Shown one piece after another: positions 28,201 through 34,602 of a stretch of 64,000 nt of DNA (positions are counted from its first letter, which is position 1; each line of letters opens with the position of its first letter). The notes beneath the pieces were generated by a model. It ran no database searches. It worked only from the letters and a program-made list of their open reading frames with translations, and was not told where the DNA came from. The translations under genes were made by a program, and so were the position numbers. This DNA is from Actinomadura cremea (GTDB taxonomy: Bacteria > Actinomycetota > Actinomycetes > Streptosporangiales > Streptosporangiaceae), in contig NZ_BMRF01000004.1 of the NCBI RefSeq assembly GCF_014648495.1, positions 62,001 to 126,000 of the forward strand. The letters are read 5' to 3'.

Positions 28201-29785
28201 CGCCGTCGAGAGCCCTGCAGGGAGGTCGGTACGGGTCATCCCGCCGGGCGAGCGGCCTCGGGAGGTCTCGGGCGGGTCGGTGCGCGTCATCCCTCCGGGG
28301 GAGCGGACGCGGGGGAGCGTCGAGAACGGGACGGGGCGCGGGCACGCGGAGGACACGGCGCCGGACGTGGTCGTCGCGGGTGCGTCATTCCGTATCGAGG
28401 GCGCCGAGCCGGTCGAGGCGCAGGCCGGGCCGGGGATCGTCCGGCATGTCCTGCGTGAGACGTCGCTCGAACCGCTTCCCCTCCCGCCGGACTCGGGGAG
28501 CGCGTTCGCCGGACGGCGGTTCGTGATCGTGGACGACGGGTGCGGCGTCGCGCTCGAGCTGGCGGACCTGCTCGGACGGCACGGGGCGCGGGTCCGGACG
28601 CCGCTCGAGGCGGACGGCGAGTGCGACGGGCTCGTGCACCTGGGGGCGTTGCGGCCGGCGGGGGCGGCGGTGCTGCCGGAGGCGTACGCGGGCGTCCGGC
28701 GGGCGCTGCTGGGCGGGCTGCGGTGGTTCGTCGCGGTCGGCGGCGCGGGCGGGACGGCCGAGCGGCGGTTCGGCGGCGGGGCCGTGGAGCCGGGGCCGGG
28801 CGCCGGGCTGCGGGGGCTGGCGCGGACGGTCGCGCGGGAGTTCCCGGAGACGGTGGTGCGGGCCGTGGACGTCGACACCGGCGAGACGCCGCGCATGATC
28901 GCGGTGCGGATCATGGCGGAGCTGCTCGCGGTGGACGCGCCGGTGACCGTCGGGTACGAGGGGGAGCGGCGGCGGACGCCGGCGCTGGTTCCCGCCGAGC
29001 TGGACGGCGACGCCCGTGTCCCGGTGGGTCCGGACGGCGTGGTGCTGCTGACGGGCGGTGCGCGGGGCGTCCCGGCGCGGGTGGCGCGGGAGCTGGTGCG
29101 GACGACCCGGTGCCATCTGGAGATCGTGGGGCGCACGCCGGAGCCGGTGGGGCGCACGGTGTTCTCGGAGGCCGTGGACGAGGCGGCGCTGCGGCGCGCG
29201 CTGGTCGCGGACGGGTCGCGCGGGCCGGAGGAGATCGAGGAGACGATCCGGCGGATCCTCGCCGAGCGTGAGGTGCAGGAGAACCTGGACGCGCTGCGGT
29301 TGCGGGCCGCGTCGGTCCGGTACCACTCGGGGGACGTCCGGGACGGGCGGTTCGTCCGCGACGTCGTCGAGGGCGTGTACCTGCGGCACGGGCGCCTGGA
29401 CGGTGTCGTGCACGGTGCGGGGATCGCCGAGGACCGGCTCGTCCGGGACAAGTCGCCGGAGTCGTTCGAGCGGGCGTACCGGACGAAGGTGGACGGTGCG
29501 GCGGCGCTCGCGGCGGCGGTCCGGCCCGAGGTCGGGTTCTTCGTGGTGCTCGGCGGGGCCCCCGCGGGGCGGCTCCCCGCTGATCGAGCGGCGGCCGACG
29601 ACGCCTGCGACGCGCTCGCGCGGGCGTGGCGCACGCGGCTGCACGGGCGGGTGCTCGTCGCCGACCTGGCCCCGCCGACCGGCGCGGGATGCGGGGACGA
29701 GCCGGAGCCCGCGGTGGCGGAGCTGTTCCGCGAGATCGCGCACGGGGACGAGACGCGCGTCGTGTTCACGGGGCCGGACCGGTGA
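22256..29785 (+). CDS. Type I megasynthase (NPD-NPD-KS-AT-ACP-KR) with catalytic residues replaced
   Basis: 2509 residues. Order: two nitronate-monooxygenase-like flavin domains (about 30-265 with H-A-A-G-G-I-G; 279-515 with E-G-M-E-C-G-G-H-V-G-P), KS (636-1055), AT (1134-1420), one ACP (about 1560-1625), an Ala/Pro/Glu linker with repeats (1630-2020), KR structural half (about 2062-2260) and KR (2263-2509, T-G-G-A-R-G-V). The layout matches PUFA/heterocyst-glycolipid type synthases. Each expected active residue differs: KS Cys is A814 and first His is S940 (H974 kept); AT Ser is G1227; ACP Ser is P1597; KR Ser/Tyr fall at V2431/R2444. KS1 may act as a chain-length-factor-like partner for KS2. 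ATG 22256 follows a G-rich ribosome site; the frame is open further upstream, but that part is antisense to the stress protein. Product unknown. Confidence 0.85.
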   Translation: MTADRGENRYGRGPGGAPQAEIIGGAPGGRPVPRLVVAVARAGGLGVLDLGTERAAGLAALDEVVRWWTGPFGVRVPAGCRIRPDELPDAVSAVVVDAPVLVDAPVLGVLDAPGDGAVDVAGFARGRRLLVEVVDPAEAGAALDAARVVDGTRGVGLIARGCEAGGRAGDVTTFVLVQHLLGLDVPVHAAGGIGPRTAAAAVAGGAAGVVLDAQLALVGEMDPDGGEAPAGQDGAIAVSLAARYGTAGGVVQAVRRGIAEHVRAAVRVAPLAPQDGPHGREYPVAQGPMTEISDTSAFAAAIAQDGGVPFLALGPMDGDRVRELLRETAERLGGRPWGVGMVGFVPPELRAEQLAAVRAAAPPYAIIAGGLPVQAEPLEEAGTRTYLHVPAPEQLDRFLAEGARRFVFEGMECGGHVGPRASFPLWETQLDRLDAFCDAHPGEAARLSVMFAGGVHDERSAAMVAALAGPLAERGADVRVLMGTAYLFTSEAVAAGAVRPGYQETAIECAATALLETSSGHATRCAATPYVRTFAETRTELLGTGMSQHEAYRRLEKLNLGRLRIAAKGLRRGAPVDTDEQRAEGLYLLGQTATLRSARTGVAVLHEQVTSGATELLAARAAELGLDGRDAAAGPADIAIIGMDCVLPGARDAGEYWANVLGGADAVTEVARWDPETYHGAGEGRTPSKWGGFLPDVPFDADAHGVPAHALGGIDPAHLLSLEVASRALDDAGYRDRTFDRARTSVIFGAEGGGDLAAAYAFRAALPGYFGEVPPELDERLPAPTAESIVGVRAAGIAARFGLGGAAHTVAADAASSLAALAAACGELAAGGSDMVLCGGADLRTGIHDYLRAAAAGTLSPSGRCAPFDADADGIAPGEGVACVVLKRLADAERDGDRIYAVVRAVGGASTGEDARTRALLRAHERAGVAPDRIGLVETSDTGDRAELDALASVFAAAAPGAVTLGSVTSQIGHTGAAAGLAGLIKTAHALHAGVLPGTLHLARPNEAWDDGGPLAFGASARPWAVPPGERHAGLGGSGLGGAHYHAVLSGYDGAPEPLSGLAEWPAELFVIRAGTDVERLRALAASGHRLRDLARTVASDEGPVLAAFAATGPDDLCERLAGVGGPLDRDPGQVAFLFPGLLGGRPGALADLFVAFPRLQRLLRLGRDYVPAMFPPAAFTPADVRRRRAALADPRVAQPALGLAGLAVHRLLTAVGVHPDLAAGHGHGEVVALCAAGVFDDADLIELSAARADAILAAAGDDPGAMAVVTGTLREVRDALSDVSDVSVAAQNAPREIVVAGTSAGVDRALDVLADRGLTAERLPVACALHSPLVAAASGALRAALTGRDLRSPAFPVWSGATAAPYDTEPADLAATLAGQLAAPVRFAEQIEAMYAAGARTFVEAGPGGVLRGLVGAILGDRPHTTAGCDGLTGLLDALASLAAAGVPVDPLPLFAGRDARPVDAPAPAPAWFVNGHLVTTAGGDTPPNALRPARRVEGGTMSDRRSDAAVLEYLRAGRELIAAQREVILRHLAGDAEAPAPPVPAPRPILPGETLPDGPSDARAAVRAAVAARTGRPEDLLADDLDLETDLAIDPGERTALLHELAARAGVPDPDEPSGGTIGAIVEWFDALLDPAPAPTAHVGTSALSGGPTPPSPRSPAEPADRTSDAAEPSGEDTARTDGPPREIPAQGTSPSPAGEPEPPRPLEHTVPAASSARDAVAVEGPPVDVPVMRDHGQGSEPEGAGSAASVSAPWADAPLVQEDAHVSESEVTRPVEHAVPAASSVRDAVAAEEPPVDVPATQDDAPEGEPEAVRYASAAGEPPVDALAGQSDGLGREPEGAGSAASVSAPWADAPLVQDDAHEDEPEGTRSGDGASEREDWTGAPGYGGAPPSATEAPAAPPVDAGSAFGESVRVIPPGERPRAASAPAGEGADGPVDASMEAGESVRVIPPGERPRRQEATSGNFEGSVRVIPPGERPAVESPAGRSVRVIPPGERPREVSGGSVRVIPPGERTRGSVENGTGRGHAEDTAPDVVVAGASFRIEGAEPVEAQAGPGIVRHVLRETSLEPLPLPPDSGSAFAGRRFVIVDDGCGVALELADLLGRHGARVRTPLEADGECDGLVHLGALRPAGAAVLPEAYAGVRRALLGGLRWFVAVGGAGGTAERRFGGGAVEPGPGAGLRGLARTVAREFPETVVRAVDVDTGETPRMIAVRIMAELLAVDAPVTVGYEGERRRTPALVPAELDGDARVPVGPDGVVLLTGGARGVPARVARELVRTTRCHLEIVGRTPEPVGRTVFSEAVDEAALRRALVADGSRGPEEIEETIRRILAEREVQENLDALRLRAASVRYHSGDVRDGRFVRDVVEGVYLRHGRLDGVVHGAGIAEDRLVRDKSPESFERAYRTKVDGAAALAAAVRPEVGFFVVLGGAPAGRLPADRAAADDACDALARAWRTRLHGRVLVADLAPPTGAGCGDEPEPAVAELFREIAHGDETRVVFTGPDR
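27481..27847 (+). repeat. Near-perfect 76-bp direct repeat inside the megasynthase linker
   Basis: Bases 27481-27556 and 27772-27847 are almost identical and encode the same segment, E-P-E-G-A-G-S-A-A-S-V-S-A-P-W-A-D-A-P then L-V-Q. The copies are 291 bases (97 codons) apart, so the frame is kept. A looser copy of V-P-A-A-S-S-x-R-D-A-V-A also occurs twice. The pattern indicates a recent in-frame duplication within a disordered linker. Confidence 0.85.
27995..28312 (+). repeat. Five copies of an S-V-R-V-I-P-P-G-E-R peptide motif
   Basis: The motif S-V-R-V-I-P-P-G-E-R-(P/T) occurs five times, with its Ser codons at 27998, 28100, 28169, 28226 and 28277. Spacing shrinks from 34 to 23, 19 and 17 residues. 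The core is invariant while spacers differ and synonymous codons vary, which suggests selection on the peptide. The repeats lie between the degenerate ACP and the KR half, where PUFA synthases carry tandem ACPs. Confidence 0.9.
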
Positions 29786-32700
29786 CGGAGGAACCGATCG
29801 CGATCGTCGGCGCCGGGGCGGTGTTCCCCGGCGCCGGGTCGGCGGCGGAGCTGTGGCGGAACGTGCTGGCCGGGTTCGACGCGATCACCGACGTGCCGCC
29901 GGGCCGCTGGGACCCCGCGCTGTTCTACGACCCCGCCGCGTACGGGGCGCCGGAGAGCGACCGGTTCTACTGCCGCCGGGGCGGGTTCGTGGACGACGTC
30001 GCGACGTTCGACCCGGCCCGGTTCGGGATCGAGCCCGCGGCGGTGGCGGCGATGGAGCCCGACCGGCTGCTGGCGCTGCGTACGGCGGCGGAGGCGATCG
30101 CGGACGCGGGCGGCGACGAGCGGCTCCCCGACCGCGAACGGATCGGCGTCGTCCTCGGCCGGGGCGGACACATCACCCCCGGGGCGGCCCGGGCCGACCA
30201 GCGCGTCATGACGTCCCACCAGGTCACCGCCGTGCTGGCCGAGCTGGTGCCGGAGCTGGGCGGGGAGCGGCTGGAGGAGATCCGGCGGGCGTTCCGCGCG
30301 CGGCTCGGACCGGACGGGCCGGACGTGCCCGCGGGGTCGGCCGCCGCCCGGATCGCCGACCGGTTCGACCTGCGGGGCCCCGCGTACACGCTGGACGCGG
30401 CGTGCGCGTCGGCGCTGCTGGCGGTGGAGCACGCGGTGCGGGCGCTGCGGCGCGGCGAGGCCGACGCGATGCTGGCGGGGGCGGTCCACGTGGGGCACCA
30501 CCCGACGGTGTGGAGCGCGTTCAGCCGGCTGCGGGCCCTGAGCCCGAGCGAGACGATCCGTCCGTTCGACCGCGCGGCGGACGGCACGCTGCTGGCCGAG
30601 GGCGCCGGCGTGGTGCTGCTCAAGCGGCTGCGGGACGCCGAACGCGACGGCGACCGCGTGCACGCGGTGATCGTCGGGGTGGGGTCGGCGAGCGACGGGC
30701 GCGCGGCGGGGATCCTGAGCCCGCTGGTGGACGGGCAGGTCCGCGCGGTCGAGCGGGCCTGGCGGGACGCGGGCCTCGATCCGGCGGCGCCCGATGCGGT
30801 CGGCCTGGTGGAGGCGCACGGCACCGCGACCCCGGCCGGGGACGAGGCGGAGCTGGCGACGCTGCGCCGGGTGTTCGGGACGGGCGGTCCGCCGATCGGC
30901 CTCGGCACGGTCAAGTCGATGATCGGGCACGCGATGCCCGCCGCGGGGATCGCCGGGCTGATCAAGGCGGCGTTCGCGCTGCGCGACGGCGTCCTCCCGC
31001 CGACCCTGCACGTGGACGATCCGCATCCGGCGCTCGACGACGGCCGGCTGCGGCCCGTCCGGGAGACGGCCGAGTGGGGCGGCCTGCCGCGCCGCGCCGT
31101 CGTGAACGCGTTCGGGTTCGGCGGCGCGAACGCGCACGTGGTCCTGCAGGAGGCGCCGTCCGGGCGGGCGGCGCGGGCGCGGCGGGCGCGGATCGAGCCG
31201 CCGGGCGCGGACGAGGCGGTGCTGCGGATCGCGGCCCGCACCGCCGACGAGCTGGCCGCGGCGCTCGCCGCCCCCGACGAGGAGCTCCTCGCGCGGGCGT
31301 CCCGGGACGTCCCCGACCTGCCGTGCCGGCTGGCGATCGTGGCGCCGACGGCCCGCCGGCTCGATCTCGCGCGGGCCGTCGTGCAGCGCGGCACGGCGTG
31401 GCGCGGGCGCAGCGACGTGTGGTTCGCGCCGCGCCCGCTGCTCGCCGAAGGCGGCCGCCTGGCGTTCCTGTTCCCCGGCTTCGAGCCCGCCTTCGACCCG
31501 CGGGTGGCCGACGTCGCCGCGCACTTCGGACTTCCCGCACCCGTCCTGACCGGCCGCTTCGACCCGCCCGGACGCGCGGCGGACGTCCTGGCCGTCGGGC
31601 GGCTGCTGGCGTCCGCGCTCGCCGCGCTCGGCGTCGAACCGGACGTGACGGCCGGGCACGGCCCGGGGGAGTGGGCCGCGATGGTGGCCGCCGGGATGTG
31701 GGACGGCGACGGCGCGGGAGACCTCCTCGCGGCACTCGAACCGGACGACCCGGGCATCGTGTACGGCGCGCTCGGCTGCGGGGCCGACCGCGCCGAGGAG
31801 GCCGTCGGGAGCCGCCCCGGCGTGTTCGTCAGCCACGACAACTGCCCGCACCAGTCGGTGATCTGCGGCCCGGCGGGGGACGTGCGGGACGTGCTGGACC
31901 GGCTCGGGTCCGAGGGCGTCCTCGGCCGGGAGCTGCCCCTCGGTCTCGGCCTGCACACGCCGCACGCCGAGGCGCGGGAGAAGGCGCTGCGGCACGCGTT
32001 CGACGCGCTGGACGTCCGCGAACCGCGGACGCCGGTGTGGTCGGCGACGACCGTCGCGCCGTTCCCCCGCACGCCCGGCGCGGCCCGCGACCTGGCCGTC
32101 CGGCACCTGCTCGAACCCGTCCGGTTCAGCGAACTGGTCGAGGAGCTGTACGGCGCGGCGCACGTCCGGGCGTTCGTGCAGGTCGGTCCCGGGAGCCTCA
32201 CCGGCTTCGTCGACGACCGGCTCGGCGACCGCGAGCACCTGGCGCTGGCCGTGAACGTCCCGGAACGGGACGGGACGGCGCAGTTGCGGCGTGTCGTGGC
32301 CGCCCTGTGGGCCGAGGGGTACGGCGCGTCCCCGGCGCCGCCGCCCCCGTCCGGGATGCGGCTCGAGCTGGGCACGCCGCTGGTCCGGCTGGACGGCGCC
32401 GTGCCGCCCGTCCGGCTCGCGCCGTCGATCCCGCCGCTGCCGGACGACGACCCGATCATCGCCGAGCTCGAGGCGCTGCTCAACGACGCGGCGGCCGGGG
32501 CCCAGTCGGTCGCGGACGCCCTGGGCACGGGCCCGCTCGCCGACCGGGACGCGGAGGACGCGGGACCGGCGCCCGCGGACGACGTCCGGCACGTGCGTCC
32601 GGGCGACGCGGAGCACGCGCCGCCGGACGCCGCGATGTGCGGGGACGCCGACTCGTCCGGCCACGAGGACGCCGAGCCGGACGGAACGGACGCGGCCTCC

Positions 32701-34146
32701 GGGCCCGCCGCCGGCGCCGCCGGGCCGGCCGACCTGGTCGTCTCGCGGGTGTTCTCCCTGGAGTCGATGCCGTTCCTGCACGATCACTGCGTCGTCCCGC
32801 AGGCCCCCGGGTGGCCCGACATGTCGGACCGGTTCCCCGTCGTCCCGCTCGGCACCCTCCTGGAGGTCATGGCCGACGCCGCCCGCGAGCTGCTCCCCGG
32901 CCTCGTCGCCATCGGGTTCGAGGACGTCCGCGTCGCGCGGGGGCTCGTGGCCGCGCCGCCGACGGTCGCCGACGTCCGCGCGTCCCGGCTGGCGGACGCG
33001 CCGCGCGGCGCCCGCCGCGTCGGCGTCGTGATCGCCGGGCACGCCGAGGGCACCGTCGTGCTCGACGCCCGCCACCCCGAGCCCCCGCGCCCGGACCGCA
33101 CCGCGCTGACCGTGGAGAACCCGCCCATCGTGACCGCCGCGCGGCTCTACGAGGAGCGCTGGATGTACCACGGCCCGCTGTTCCGGGGCATCGCCGAGAT
33201 CACGGCGCTGGCCGAGGACGGCGCCCGCGGCGTCCTGACGTCCCTCACGGCCCCGGGCGCGCTCGTGGAGAGCGCCGGGCAGCTCTGCGCCCACTGGATG
33301 CAGGTGTACGGCGACACAGATCAGACCGTGTTCCCGATCGGCCTCGACGGGCTCGCCCTCTACGGGCCTTTGCCTCCCGCAGGGGAGTTGCTGGAGACGA
33401 CCGTATGGAACACGTCCCTCACCGACTCGACCATGTGCTGCGACGCCGAACTCCTCCGCGCCGACGGGACGGTCTGGGCGCACATCGACGGGTGGACCAC
33501 CCGCCGCTTCTACACCGACGAGGCCCTCTGGCGGATGAAGTTCACGCCCGAGGTGTCCGGTACCGGCGAGCCGCAGCCCGGCGGCTGGTGCCTCGCCCGC
33601 CGCCGCTGGACCGGCGCCGCGTCCCGCGACCTGCTCATGCGCCGGTACCTGTGCGCGGCCGAACGCGCCGAGTACGAGCGGCTCCCGGCGTCCGGGCGGG
33701 GGGCGTGGCTGCTCGGCCGCATCGCCGCCAAGGACGCCGTCCGCGACCGCCTCTGGCGGGACGGGCACGGCCCCCTGTTCCCCGCCGAACTGACGGTCGG
33801 CGCGGGCGACGCCGTCACGGGCCCGTTCGACGAGCCGCTGACCGTCCGCATAGCGTCCGACGAGGAACTGGGCGTGGCGCTCGTCCGTCCCGGCGACGCC
33901 GCGGCGGGCATCGGGCTCGCCGTGCACGACGGGGACGGCCGGGTCCGCGCGGCCAAGCGGGCGGTGCTGCGGGCGCTGCCGCGGGCCGAGCCGTCCGGGC
34001 TGGTGGTGGCCGCCTCCGATCCGCATCGACTGCTGATCGCCGGGGACGGGACGCTCACCACGGTCGAGACCCGCGAGATCGACGGACACGTCGTCGCCTG
34101 GACGGTCCCCGGCGACGCCCCCGACACGGAGGAGTGCAGCACATGA
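29782..34146 (+). CDS. Type I synthase (KS-AT-DH with PPTase-like tail)
   Basis: 1454 residues; GTG 29782 overlaps the previous stop (GTGA). The KS (1-430) has a full triad: C208 (L-D-A-A-C-A-S-A), H346 (E-A-H-G-T-A-T) and H383 (I-G-H), with K378. The AT (about 558-830) reads G-H-G-P-G-E-W, so G627 replaces the nucleophile Ser. A double-hotdog dehydratase (984-1270) keeps H1002 in F-L-H-D-H but has E1163 (V-E-S-A-G-Q-L) where family members carry Asp. The C-terminus resembles a 4'-phosphopantetheinyl transferase (L-L-G-R-I-A-A-K-D-A-V-R, K1317), but the usual S-I-A-H and G-I-D-I-E metal site reads R-I-A-S and G-I-G-L-A. KS2 is the only clearly active condensing domain in the operon. Confidence 0.85.
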   Translation: MTEEPIAIVGAGAVFPGAGSAAELWRNVLAGFDAITDVPPGRWDPALFYDPAAYGAPESDRFYCRRGGFVDDVATFDPARFGIEPAAVAAMEPDRLLALRTAAEAIADAGGDERLPDRERIGVVLGRGGHITPGAARADQRVMTSHQVTAVLAELVPELGGERLEEIRRAFRARLGPDGPDVPAGSAAARIADRFDLRGPAYTLDAACASALLAVEHAVRALRRGEADAMLAGAVHVGHHPTVWSAFSRLRALSPSETIRPFDRAADGTLLAEGAGVVLLKRLRDAERDGDRVHAVIVGVGSASDGRAAGILSPLVDGQVRAVERAWRDAGLDPAAPDAVGLVEAHGTATPAGDEAELATLRRVFGTGGPPIGLGTVKSMIGHAMPAAGIAGLIKAAFALRDGVLPPTLHVDDPHPALDDGRLRPVRETAEWGGLPRRAVVNAFGFGGANAHVVLQEAPSGRAARARRARIEPPGADEAVLRIAARTADELAAALAAPDEELLARASRDVPDLPCRLAIVAPTARRLDLARAVVQRGTAWRGRSDVWFAPRPLLAEGGRLAFLFPGFEPAFDPRVADVAAHFGLPAPVLTGRFDPPGRAADVLAVGRLLASALAALGVEPDVTAGHGPGEWAAMVAAGMWDGDGAGDLLAALEPDDPGIVYGALGCGADRAEEAVGSRPGVFVSHDNCPHQSVICGPAGDVRDVLDRLGSEGVLGRELPLGLGLHTPHAEAREKALRHAFDALDVREPRTPVWSATTVAPFPRTPGAARDLAVRHLLEPVRFSELVEELYGAAHVRAFVQVGPGSLTGFVDDRLGDREHLALAVNVPERDGTAQLRRVVAALWAEGYGASPAPPPPSGMRLELGTPLVRLDGAVPPVRLAPSIPPLPDDDPIIAELEALLNDAAAGAQSVADALGTGPLADRDAEDAGPAPADDVRHVRPGDAEHAPPDAAMCGDADSSGHEDAEPDGTDAASGPAAGAAGPADLVVSRVFSLESMPFLHDHCVVPQAPGWPDMSDRFPVVPLGTLLEVMADAARELLPGLVAIGFEDVRVARGLVAAPPTVADVRASRLADAPRGARRVGVVIAGHAEGTVVLDARHPEPPRPDRTALTVENPPIVTAARLYEERWMYHGPLFRGIAEITALAEDGARGVLTSLTAPGALVESAGQLCAHWMQVYGDTDQTVFPIGLDGLALYGPLPPAGELLETTVWNTSLTDSTMCCDAELLRADGTVWAHIDGWTTRRFYTDEALWRMKFTPEVSGTGEPQPGGWCLARRRWTGAASRDLLMRRYLCAAERAEYERLPASGRGAWLLGRIAAKDAVRDRLWRDGHGPLFPAELTVGAGDAVTGPFDEPLTVRIASDEELGVALVRPGDAAAGIGLAVHDGDGRVRAAKRAVLRALPRAEPSGLVVAASDPHRLLIAGDGTLTTVETREIDGHVVAWTVPGDAPDTEECST

Positions 34147-34487
34147 CGAACGAGAACGCCGAGACCGGCGAGAGCGAGAGCGAGAGCGGGGTCGACGAGG
34201 CCGAGGTCGACGAGGTCGTCCGGGTGCTGACCGACGACCTCGTCCTCGTGCTCGGCGCGGAGCCGCCGGACGCGCCCATCGGCCCCGGCAGCACCTTCTT
34301 CGAGGACATCGGCCTGGAGAGCATCGAGTTCGCCGCGCTCGCCGGCCGGCTGCGCGCCCGCCACGGCGACCGGGTCGACCTCACCGAGATCGTCGCCGGA
34401 CTCGACGTCGACGAGTTCGCGGACCTGACCGTCGCCGATCTCGCCCGCCACATCGCCGTCGCACGGCACGAGGAGACGCATGACTGA
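34143..34487 (+). CDS. Free-standing acyl carrier protein
   Basis: 114-residue ACP with an acidic 20-residue N-terminal tail (Glu/Ser repeats). The carrier motif D-I-G-L-E-S-I-E-F places the phosphopantetheine Ser at S60, and the helix pattern after it is normal. It is the only carrier in the operon with an intact Ser, so it probably feeds KS2 in trans. ATG 34143 overlaps the upstream stop (ATGA). It needs a PPTase; the tail of the preceding protein is altered, so activation may come from elsewhere in the genome. Confidence 0.9.
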   Translation: MTNENAETGESESESGVDEAEVDEVVRVLTDDLVLVLGAEPPDAPIGPGSTFFEDIGLESIEFAALAGRLRARHGDRVDLTEIVAGLDVDEFADLTVADLARHIAVARHEETHD

Positions 34488-34602
34488 GCCGTCCCCCGCC
34501 CGCCCGAACGCCCAGGCCCCGTCACGGACGGGGACCCCCGGACTCCTGGAGGTCATGGTGCCCCGGCCGATCCGCACGCCCCGGACGGGAGGCGCCCGAT
34601 GA
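34480..34602 (+). CDS. 40-residue ORF coupled between ACP and glycosyltransferase
   Basis: Small Pro/Arg/Thr-rich ORF. ATG 34480 lies inside the last codons of the ACP gene, with GAGGAG four to five bases upstream, and its TGA overlaps the glycosyltransferase ATG (ATGA at 34599-34602). It thus fills what would otherwise be a 111-base gap in an operon where all other junctions are coupled. No domain or membrane helix is visible. It could be a real small protein or a translated spacer that carries ribosomes to the next start. Confidence 0.45.
   Translation: MTEPSPARPNAQAPSRTGTPGLLEVMVPRPIRTPRTGGAR

Noticed and set aside
27995-28312. Repeats considered as CRISPR or tandem carrier domains
   Set aside because: Repeats are in frame, short and protein-coding with shrinking spacers, and lack a D-S-L-type Ser.
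22100-28345. Open minus-strand frame of about 2000 codons opposite the first megasynthase
   Set aside because: Arg/Gly/Val-rich composition without domains; it mirrors the codon bias of the plus-strand synthase, whose KS, AT and KR signatures are clear.
27922-34089. Open minus-strand frame opposite both megasynthases
   Set aside because: Low-complexity product with no motif or ribosome site, an antisense shadow of GC-rich coding sequence.
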